Part shown: piece after piece, positions 11,719 to 18,078 of the stretch
Numbering within the stretch: position 1 is the stretch's first letter
Layout of the letters: the number at the start of each line of letters is the position of its first letter
Source: a virus
Virus record (IMG/VR): IMGVR_UViG_3300044858_005202
Coordinates: 1-30,590 of that record
Strand: one strand, 5' to 3'
Length of the DNA stretch: 30,590 nucleotides
Translations under genes and position numbers: made by a program
Notes under the pieces: model-generated
What the model was told of the DNA's origin: nothing
Database searches by the model: none
Seen by the model: only the letters and a program-made list of their open reading frames with translations

Positions 11719-13497
11719 GTGAAGGTCCTGACCAGTCTAACGCTTAGCAGCTTCCTAGACCTACAGAAGAATGAGTTGCGCAATGCTGCCATTCAGGTTC
11801 TTGCCACCCCGCCGTCCTCGCCTGTCACGGGTCAGATCTATTACAACTCAGACTCAAATGACGGCCCAATTGGCATCATGGTCTACAACGGAACTCTTTG
11901 GGAGTCCGTTGGATCAATTGACGGCCTTTCAGGAACGGCTCCAATCAGCGTTAGCGTTTCTGGTGGCGTTGCAACAATCAGCATCTCGGCGGCAGACGGC
12001 ACGAACCCAGGTTCAATGTCTGCTGCGCACTACACGCTGGTCAATAACGCCACTGATGCAAACACCGCAAGCACAATCGTCAAGCGCGATGCATCGGGGA
12101 ACTTCACCGCTGGGACCGTTAGCGCAACAAGCGTAACTATCTCTGGCGCGGTAACCAACGCAACTGACGCAGCGACCAAGGCATACGTAGACGGCGTAGC
12201 ATCTGGACTTGATGTCAAGGCATCGGTCCGAGTTGCCACAACTGCAAACATTGCACTTGCCACTGCTCTTGAAAACGGCGACGCAATTGACGGGATTACG
12301 CTTGCCACTGGCGACCGCGTCCTTGTTAAGAATCAGTCAACTGGTTCCGAGAATGGTATTTACGTTGTTCAGTCTTCTGGCGCGGCAGTTCGCTCAAGCG
12401 ATGCCGACGTAAGCGCAGAGGTAACCCCAGGCCTATTTACCTTCGTTGAAGAGGGAACAGCAAACGGGAACACGGGTTGGGTTCTTACCACCGATGGAAC
12501 AATTACACTTGGAACAACCGCGCTTGTATTTACGCAGTTCTCTGGGTCTGGCGCAGTTACTGGCGGCGCTGGACTCACCCTCACTGGAACTGACCTTGCG
12601 GTCAACGTTGATGACTCAACCATTGAGATTGCCTCTGACACCCTTCGCGTCAAGGACGCCGGGATTACTGCAGCAAAGCTTGCAACCAGCGCTGTTGATG
12701 TCTCAACCTCAACAGTAACTGGAACTCTTCCAGTTGCCAAGGGTGGTACTGGGGCAACAACTGCCTCTGACAACACCGTCTTCGCCGGTCCTGCAACTGG
12801 TGGTCCTTCTGCCCCCTCATTCCGATCACTTGTTGCTTCGGACATTCCAAGCCACGGCACTGATAAGCTCACGAGCGGCACGCTTGGCGTTGAGCGCGGC
12901 GGCACTGGTGCCGCAACATTCACTGCTGGTATCGTCAAGTCGTCTGGCGGAACTAATGCGCTAACGACCGCAAGCACGATTGCCCTTGGAAGCGAAGTCT
13001 CTGGCACGCTGCCAGTTGCAAACGGTGGTACTGGAGCAAGCACCCTGACATCTGGTGGCGTACTGCTCGGCAACGGGACAAGCACCATCGGAGCAACCTC
13101 TGCGGGAACTGCCAATCAGGTCCTTCGGGTTCCGGGCGCTGGTGGATCACCAGCCTTTGGCGCTATTGACCTTACGCAGTCTGCTGCCGTCACTGGCGCG
13201 CTGCCAATCGCAAATGGTGGTACTGGTCAGACTACTGCGTCCGCTGCCCTTGCGGCACTTGGCGGAACGTCAAAGTACACCGCGCAACTTGGAGATGGAT
13301 CGGCAACGACATACACGATCTCTCACGGTCTTGGAAATATTTGGGTAACCGCCGAAGTGTTCCAGACCTCTAATGGTGAGAAGGTCTACCCAGATATCAC
13401 TGTGGGACTGACCACGGGAACCCCGAACGGCACCGTTGTCCTAGACTTCTCCCAGGCGCCAAGCAACAACCAGTACAGGGTTGTTATAATCGGGTAA
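11719..13497 (+). CDS. Long tail fibre protein with GGTG repeats (592 aa)
   Basis: GTG 11719 has GAGGAG 6 bases upstream. The N-terminus contains a PSSPVTGQIYYNSD...YNGTLWESVG module also found in the genes at 13519 and 13928. Residues ~110-285 hold a widely distributed fibre domain (NATDANTASTIVKRDASGNF, AYVDGVASGLDVKASVRVAT, GDRVLVKNQSTGSENGIY, GLFTFVEEG, FTQFSGSG). Then come repeats of the form GTLPVAxGGTGxxT (about four), typical of trimeric fibre shafts. The last 80 residues (YTISHGLGNIWVTAEVFQTS...YRVVIIG) form a probable tip. Sits in the adhesin operon between short fibre genes. Confidence 0.85.
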   Translation: MKVLTSLTLSSFLDLQKNELRNAAIQVLATPPSSPVTGQIYYNSDSNDGPIGIMVYNGTLWESVGSIDGLSGTAPISVSVSGGVATISISAADGTNPGSMSAAHYTLVNNATDANTASTIVKRDASGNFTAGTVSATSVTISGAVTNATDAATKAYVDGVASGLDVKASVRVATTANIALATALENGDAIDGITLATGDRVLVKNQSTGSENGIYVVQSSGAAVRSSDADVSAEVTPGLFTFVEEGTANGNTGWVLTTDGTITLGTTALVFTQFSGSGAVTGGAGLTLTGTDLAVNVDDSTIEIASDTLRVKDAGITAAKLATSAVDVSTSTVTGTLPVAKGGTGATTASDNTVFAGPATGGPSAPSFRSLVASDIPSHGTDKLTSGTLGVERGGTGAATFTAGIVKSSGGTNALTTASTIALGSEVSGTLPVANGGTGASTLTSGGVLLGNGTSTIGATSAGTANQVLRVPGAGGSPAFGAIDLTQSAAVTGALPIANGGTGQTTASAALAALGGTSKYTAQLGDGSATTYTISHGLGNIWVTAEVFQTSNGEKVYPDITVGLTTGTPNGTVVLDFSQAPSNNQYRVVIIG

Positions 13498-13518
13498 ACC
13501 CCCGCTAGGAGGTAGCCC

Positions 13519-13860
13519 GTGCCAAGGATTCTAAATAGGCTCCGACTACCAAAATACTCCTCCGCCCCGTCTTCTCCTGTTTCTGGCGATGTTTACTACG
13601 ATACCACTGAAAATAAGGTTTACGCCTATAACGGAAGCGCCTGGGTTGACCTCGGCGCTGCTGGCGGTGGTGGTGGTGGTGGTGGGAGCGGCTCAACAGT
13701 ATTTTTCCAGCCAAACTCCCCAAGTGCAAATGCCGTTGGGGACATTTGGGTGCAGACAGAAACTGCCGCAAGCTTCTCGGACAGCATAATCCTGTATGGT
13801 GGTGTTGGCGCTGACGGCGACGAGCAGTTCAACGATACCGCAAACGGCGGGTCTGCATAA
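13519..13860 (+). CDS. Short fibre protein with poly-Gly hinge (113 aa)
   Basis: AGGAGG at 13507-13512, 6 bases ahead of GTG 13519. The first ~50 residues are the module SSAPSSPVSGDVYYDTTENKVYAYNG.AWVDLG shared with its neighbours. A run of eight Gly encoded by a GGT repeat follows, then a second small beta domain (FFQPNSPSANAVGDIWVQTE). The product looks like a linker or adaptor of the fibre apparatus. A possible promoter lies in the 67-base gap after its stop. Confidence 0.65.
   Translation: MPRILNRLRLPKYSSAPSSPVSGDVYYDTTENKVYAYNGSAWVDLGAAGGGGGGGGSGSTVFFQPNSPSANAVGDIWVQTETAASFSDSIILYGGVGADGDEQFNDTANGGSA
13666..13686 (+). repeat. (GGT)7 trinucleotide repeat inside a fibre gene
   Basis: Seven perfect GGT units encode the core of an eight-Gly hinge. 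Slippage here would change hinge length by whole residues without breaking the frame. Confidence 0.8.
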
Positions 13861-13892
13861 CTAAAAATCAATAATTGCACTAAGTTTTGCTG

Positions 13893-13898
13893 TATACT
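13893..13898 (+). promoter_or_regulatory. Possible -10 box before the fibre gene at 13928
   Basis: TATACT in an A/T-rich gap between 13860 and 13928. TTGCAC at 13875-13880 is only 12 bases away, too close for a normal -35, so the promoter would be weak. A leader of about 23 bases with GAGGGG would follow. Confidence 0.3.
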
Positions 13899-13927
13899 AA
13901 CAAAATAAATAGCAAGAGGGGTTTACC

Positions 13928-15658
13928 TTGGCAACGAGGATTATTCTAAGGAAAGATACGTCGGCAAACTGGGCCTCAGCAGACCCAGTGCTTGCCAATG
14001 GGGAGATTGGCTATGACACGACCATTGACAGGCTCAAGGTCGGGGACGGCTCTACGGTATGGACCTCTCTGCCGTTTGTCACAAATGTAAGCCTTGCGAG
14101 CGGCTCTGATGCTGGTCTACTATCTGCTGCTGGGTACAACGACATCAATGGTGCCACTGACGCAAACACGGCAAGTAAAATTGTTAAACGCGATGCAAGC
14201 GGTAACTTTTCAGTAAACCTTATTACTGCCAGCGGAACCCCAAGTAGCGCGGGTCACTTGACCACAAAGTCATATGTGGACGCCGTAGTCAACGGGCTGG
14301 ATGTTAAGGCAAGCGTTCGCGTTGCAACTACCGAAAATTCCGACCTGTCTGGTCTTGACACAATTGACGGCGTAACCGTGGCTTCTGGAGACCGTATCCT
14401 TGTCAAGAATCAAACAACGGCTTCGGAAAATGGTGTTTATCTTGCTGCCGCAGGCTCGTGGTCTCGAGCAACCGACTGCGACGTAAGTGCAGAGGTTACA
14501 TCTGGTCTGTTTACATTTGTTTCTGAGGGCTCTGTAAATGCGGACTCTGCATGGGTGCTTACCACAAACGACCCGATCACTGTTGGCAGCACTTCGCTTG
14601 CATTTACCCAGTTCTCTGGCGCTGGGCAAATCAACGCTGGGGTTGCGCTAACAAAGAACGGCAACACCCTTGATGTTGACCTGATAGATTCAACTTCAAG
14701 CACATCCACAAGCGCCGCTGCAACTCCATCTAGCGTTAAATCTGCATACGATCTTGCGGCAACAAAAGCGAAGGTGACAAGGCAGGCAAGTGCCCCGTCT
14801 AGCCCAGCAAATGGTGACATCTGGATTGAGTCAGACAACAATAACCTTGGCTATGTGTACGACTCAGCAACAACTTCTTGGATTACCATCAAAGGCGACC
14901 TTCCGCCAGACGCAACAACAACCGTCAAGGGTATCGTTATGCTTTCAAGCGCAATAGATTCTACAAATGAAACCAAATCAGCAACACCATTTGCCGTAAA
15001 AAGCGCATATGACCTTGCGGCAAATGCATATATCATTGCGGGAAACGCAGAAACCGCCGCGAATGCCGCGGCAGCAGTAGCCCCAACCAATGTCGTCACG
15101 GCAAAGGGCGACCTAATTGCTGGGACTGCAAACGCTGCAATAGACAACCTTCCAGTTGGGGCAAACAATACAGTTCTGATTGCAGATTCAGCACAGACAA
15201 TGGGCATGAGGTGGGGCTCATCTCTTTCAGGTGCAACCCTTGACGGGTCTACGTTTACCGGGGCGTCTACGTTTACCGGGGCTATCGTTGCTCAGGAGCT
15301 GAGCGAAACCGTTGTTCCAGTTACCCTCGCAACCAACGTGGGCACAATGGTGTGGACCGATGGGAATATTTTCTACATTGCCACCGCCCCGACTGGCGCA
15401 ATGACATTTAACGTAACGGGGGTTCCAGAAACTGTTAACAGGATTCAGACGGTAAACGTGTTTGTGACTCAGGGTGCGACTGGATACATTCCTTCTACGT
15501 TCCAGATTGGCGGAGCCAGCCAAACCATTAGGTGGTCAGGTGGAAGTGCGCCAACCCCAACCTCATCTGTTGGAAAAATTGACATCTTTAGCTTTACTAT
15601 GCAGCGCACAGCCTCCGCCGCATGGATTGTCTACGGGTCCTCATCGCTTAACTTCTAG
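13928..15658 (+). CDS. Long tail fibre protein with Mtd-N-like head (576 aa)
   Basis: TTG 13928 follows GAGGGG at 6 bases. The N-terminus (RKDTSANWASADPVLANGEIGYD...LKVGDGSTVWTSLPF) is the tail-fibre entry domain seen in many phages. Residues ~75-240 repeat the TDANTAS...VKASVRVAT...LVKNQTTASENGVY...FTQFSGAG domain of the fibre at 11719, at roughly half identity by eye. Then follow SSVKSAYDLA and FAVKSAYDLA units, the PSSPANGDIWIESD module, TAKGDLIAGTANAAIDNLP, a duplicated STFTGA, and a C-terminal beta domain. Typical mosaic trimeric fibre. No catalytic motif seen. Confidence 0.85.
   Translation: MATRIILRKDTSANWASADPVLANGEIGYDTTIDRLKVGDGSTVWTSLPFVTNVSLASGSDAGLLSAAGYNDINGATDANTASKIVKRDASGNFSVNLITASGTPSSAGHLTTKSYVDAVVNGLDVKASVRVATTENSDLSGLDTIDGVTVASGDRILVKNQTTASENGVYLAAAGSWSRATDCDVSAEVTSGLFTFVSEGSVNADSAWVLTTNDPITVGSTSLAFTQFSGAGQINAGVALTKNGNTLDVDLIDSTSSTSTSAAATPSSVKSAYDLAATKAKVTRQASAPSSPANGDIWIESDNNNLGYVYDSATTSWITIKGDLPPDATTTVKGIVMLSSAIDSTNETKSATPFAVKSAYDLAANAYIIAGNAETAANAAAAVAPTNVVTAKGDLIAGTANAAIDNLPVGANNTVLIADSAQTMGMRWGSSLSGATLDGSTFTGASTFTGAIVAQELSETVVPVTLATNVGTMVWTDGNIFYIATAPTGAMTFNVTGVPETVNRIQTVNVFVTQGATGYIPSTFQIGGASQTIRWSGGSAPTPTSSVGKIDIFSFTMQRTASAAWIVYGSSSLNF
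15248..15282 (+). repeat. 18-bp tandem duplication in fibre gene
   Basis: TCTACGTTTACCGGGGCG at 15248-15265 is repeated at 15266-15282 apart from the last base, encoding STFTGA twice. Identical DNA points to a recent duplication. Confidence 0.85.
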
Positions 15659-15664
15659 GCCATC

Positions 15665-16546
15665 ATGCCATTTATAAGCAGCGTCAGGGGATCATTTGGT
15701 CCGCAAGGGAGATTCGGCAGGAGAGCGGGTCTTTCTGGTTCAACGGGCGGAACCTACACGGAGGCTGGCGGGTACGGGATTCACACCTTTAATTCCGTAG
15801 GAAGTTTTTCATTCGTATCTGCTGGCGTTGGGACAGTAGAATATATTGTTGTTGCTGGCGGCGGCGGCGGCGGAACAGACCAAGGGGATGCAGGCGCTGG
15901 TGGCGGTGGTGGTGCTGGCGGATTTATCTCAGGAAATCTCGCCGTAACCGCAACCACATATTCCATTACCGTTGGAGACGGCGGTGCTGGAGCACCAGTA
16001 AATGCTGGGACAGCAGGCATCAGGGGAACAAGTGGGTCAAACACGGTATTCTCCTCATTCACGGCGATTGGAGGGGGTGGCGGGGGTTCAACCCAGGGGA
16101 ACATTGCCGGATTGAGCGGTGGCTCTGGCGGTGGGGGGGCAGCGCAAAGCGGTTCTGCTGGCGGCGGGACTGCGGGGCAAGGAAATTCTGGTGGCACAGG
16201 GGGTCAGTCAGGTTATGGCGGCGGCGGTGGAGGAGGGGCAACACAGGCCGGAGGAAACAACACCAACGGCTCATCCAGTGGCACCTCACACTTTGGTGGA
16301 AATGGTGCGAGCTCGTCTATTTCTGGTACATCTCAAACATATGCTGGCGGTGGTGGCGGCGGATCTCGCAACGGTGTAGGAAGCGGTGGAGCGGGTGGCT
16401 CTGGTGGCGGTGGAGCCGGCGGCGCTGGGAGCAATGGATCGGCTGCAACGTACTTTGGAGGCGGCGGTGGCGCTGGGGGAACCTCAAGCAGCTGGACTGG
16501 CGGCAACGGCCACAGGGGAATTGTAATCGTAAGGTATGCGATATAA
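15665..16546 (+). CDS. Glycine-rich adhesin / fibre tip protein (293 aa)
   Basis: After a short basic start comes a beta strand region (YGIHTFNSVGSFSFVSAGVGTVEYIVVAGGGGGG) that is the usual entry to phage glycine-rich domains. About 200 residues of Gly-rich loops follow (GGGGGAGG, GDGGAG, GGGGGG, GGSGGGGAAQ), ending in NGHRGIVIVRYAI. Such polyglycine sandwich domains form receptor-binding tips in some T-even-like phages (gp38-type), a role inferred here. The overlapping Pro-rich minus-strand ORFs are composition shadows. A second gene of this class lies at 20202. SD weak; ATG 15665 is 4 bases after the previous stop. Confidence 0.75.
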   Translation: MPFISSVRGSFGPQGRFGRRAGLSGSTGGTYTEAGGYGIHTFNSVGSFSFVSAGVGTVEYIVVAGGGGGGTDQGDAGAGGGGGAGGFISGNLAVTATTYSITVGDGGAGAPVNAGTAGIRGTSGSNTVFSSFTAIGGGGGGSTQGNIAGLSGGSGGGGAAQSGSAGGGTAGQGNSGGTGGQSGYGGGGGGGATQAGGNNTNGSSSGTSHFGGNGASSSISGTSQTYAGGGGGGSRNGVGSGGAGGSGGGGAGGAGSNGSAATYFGGGGGAGGTSSSWTGGNGHRGIVIVRYAI

Positions 16547-16549
16547 TAT
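16521..16549 (+). promoter_or_regulatory. Leaderless-type promoter for the gene at 16556
   Basis: TTGTAA (16521-16526), 17 bases, then TAATAT (16544-16549), then 6 bases to ATG 16556. The overlapping perfect TATAAT at 16542-16547 gives 15-base spacing and an 8-base gap instead. In either reading the leader is at most a few bases and no SD exists. Confidence 0.55.
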
Positions 16550-16555
16550 CGTTCT

Positions 16556-16930
16556 ATGCCCCAGTTCAAAACAACGAAAAACATTTTTGTTGATCCGTGG
16601 AACGATGAGCTATTTGATGAAAACTGGATGAACTCCGAATCGGTTTCCTTGCCCCCCAAAAAAGATTGGGACTACAAAAAGGAAATTCGCATTGAGGATG
16701 TTGATATCTGGGAGGTTATCTATCAGCAGGGGGGCGGTCTGGGGCTTTATGCGTCTTGGTCCCCGTATGCCGAGTTCTACCTTATTACAAAAGGATTGCA
16801 GGGAGTAGAGACGTTTTATGGCAAGAAGTCGGGAGAGCTTGCATACAAAAGAGCAAAAGAACTGGGAATGCAAGTCTCCCTAAGCAAGGTGTGGGTTGAA
16901 GATAGCGATATGTGGCTATACAGGGATTAA
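16556..16930 (+). CDS. Hypothetical protein with GLYASWSPYAEFYLI motif (124 aa)
   Basis: A cytoplasmic-type protein with Trp-rich N-terminal half (VDPWNDELFDENWMN), a central DIWEVIYQQGGGLGLYASWSP segment and a helical C-terminus ending in WVEDSDMWLYRD. I recall similar GGGLGxYASWxPxAEF sequences in uncharacterised proteins of marine and freshwater phages, but no function is known to me. It has its own leaderless-type promoter and faces the oxygenase gene; the two stop codons share bases 16927-16930, so transcripts converge. Confidence 0.65.
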   Translation: MPQFKTTKNIFVDPWNDELFDENWMNSESVSLPPKKDWDYKKEIRIEDVDIWEVIYQQGGGLGLYASWSPYAEFYLITKGLQGVETFYGKKSGELAYKRAKELGMQVSLSKVWVEDSDMWLYRD

Positions 16931-17463
16931 GGTTTTTTGTTCCACTCAAAGTAGTTAAAGTTAATTACAACCCTATTCTTTGTGTCCGTGGAACTTGATC
17001 CCGTATGTGCCATATGTGGGTCAAAAACAAGTAGCCTGCCAGCAACCGACTCAACCTTAGTGCCGTCTTCAAAGAGCGTATACCCGTTATTGCTGTTCAA
17101 ATAGAAAACCGCACTTTTGCCTGAGTGATTTGTCGTTCCGCCGAGCCCGTAATCAGTATGCATCCCGTACTCAATAATTTCTGGGGTTGCTGGCGTCAGG
17201 TTTGCCTTGATACGAATGATCGCCGCAGGTTCAATCGCTTCTAGGATTGGGTTTAAGACCTCTGCGTACTGACTTGATGGCGCATGGTTGCTATAGAAGT
17301 TGTGAATAAACTGGAAATTATATAATTCACGAGAGCTTTCAAGGTGAAGGTCCTTTTTAACCTTGTGGTGCAGGTACCAAGGGAAATCCGCACCCAACAT
17401 AACGCCCTGTATGGACTCAAGGGCAGAACGACCGATAAGATTGTCAATAACCTGATAAGACAT
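16927..17463 (-). CDS. 2OG-Fe(II) dioxygenase-like protein (178 aa)
   Basis: The facial triad is visible: H102-x-D104 in GMHTDYGLGG and a distal His (H153 in PHMAHTGSSS; H150 is an alternative), with R164 in NRVVINFNYF as the likely 2-oxoglutarate binder. Strands AAIIRIKANL, AVFYLNSNNGYTLF and GRLLVFDPH complete the double-stranded beta helix. Length is typical for small phage-encoded oxygenases, many of which resemble prolyl hydroxylases. The substrate is unknown; its position within a fibre operon suggests modification of a virion or host surface component, which is speculation. AAGGAGG sits 6 bases before the ATG at 17463 and a good promoter precedes it. Confidence 0.85.
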   Translation of the reverse strand: MSYQVIDNLIGRSALESIQGVMLGADFPWYLHHKVKKDLHLESSRELYNFQFIHNFYSNHAPSSQYAEVLNPILEAIEPAAIIRIKANLTPATPEIIEYGMHTDYGLGGTTNHSGKSAVFYLNSNNGYTLFEDGTKVESVAGRLLVFDPHMAHTGSSSTDTKNRVVINFNYFEWNKKP

Positions 17464-17483
17464 TGATGGCCTCCTTGGAACCG

Positions 17484-17512
17484 ATCATAGCAGGGTCGCA
17501 CCAGAACGTCTA
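17484..17512 (-). promoter_or_regulatory. Promoter for the 2OG oxygenase gene
   Basis: On the minus strand TAGACG (17512-17507), 17 bases, then TATGAT (17489-17484). The start should fall near 17477, just ahead of the AAGGAGG site. Back-to-back with the rightward promoter at 17517-17544. Confidence 0.55.
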
Positions 17513-17516
17513 GGAC

Positions 17517-17544
17517 TTGATTTATCGTCTATTTTTAGTATGAT
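17517..17544 (+). promoter_or_regulatory. Promoter for the fibre gene at 17552, leaderless-type
   Basis: TTGATT (17517-17522), 16 bases, then TATGAT (17539-17544), then 7 bases to ATG 17552. No SD is present ahead of this ATG. ATG codons at 17540 and 17546 lie inside the promoter, so 17552 is the likely start. Confidence 0.5.
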
Positions 17545-17551
17545 CATGTCA

Positions 17552-18067
17552 ATGGAAGCCATTATTAACCTCCTTCTCAGCCCCCAGGATCGAGAGGCCA
17601 CGGTCCAGCTTCGCCGCGCCACCGCCGCACAGTGGTCGGCAGACAACCCAGTCCTCCTTGAGGGTGAAATCGGTATTGACACCACGACTGGGTATATTAA
17701 GGTTGGAAACGGCACCGACACATGGTCCGCGCTTCAGCTTCAGGCCCGCTACCTTACCTCGGTAACCAGCACGGCTACAGATATTGGCGCCACCCCATCC
17801 GCCGTAAAGACCGCGTATGATCAGGCGGTCACCGCCACGACAAATGCCGCAACCGCCCAGAGCACTGCGGAAAATGCCGCGGCGACCTCTATCCCAAGGG
17901 CAATGGTTACCGCTAAGGGTGATATTATCGCGGCAACAGGAAACGGGGCCCCAGACAACCTTCCGGCTGGGGAAAACAATGCCGTGCTTACGGCTGACTC
18001 CTCGGCGGCAACAGGATTGAAATGGGCATCTGCAGACGAATACATGGCGTATATCTTTTTTAATTAA
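17552..18067 (+). CDS. Short tail fibre with Mtd-N-like domain (171 aa)
   Basis: The first 60 residues (VQLRRATAAQWSADNPVLLEGEIGIDTTTGYIKVGNGTDTWSALQ read in parts) are the same entry domain as in the fibre at 13928. The rest also matches that fibre: SAVKTAYDQA, an Ala/Thr-rich helix, then MVTAKGDIIAATGNGAPDNLP and NNAVLTADSSAATGLKWAS. It looks like a shortened derivative of the longer fibre that keeps head and neck modules but lacks the large central domain. The stop is followed by the SD of the next gene. Confidence 0.75.
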   Translation: MEAIINLLLSPQDREATVQLRRATAAQWSADNPVLLEGEIGIDTTTGYIKVGNGTDTWSALQLQARYLTSVTSTATDIGATPSAVKTAYDQAVTATTNAATAQSTAENAAATSIPRAMVTAKGDIIAATGNGAPDNLPAGENNAVLTADSSAATGLKWASADEYMAYIFFN

Positions 18068-18078
18068 GGAGATATTAA

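Noticed and set aside
12369-13115. 248-aa minus-strand ORF in the long fibre gene
   Set aside because: Val/Pro/Ser-rich mirror of the Gly/Thr/Ala-rich fibre codons, no start signal.
15781-16197. Pro-rich minus-strand ORFs opposite the glycine-rich genes (also 20402-21280)
   Set aside because: Poly-Pro is the complement of GGN codons, so these are composition shadows.
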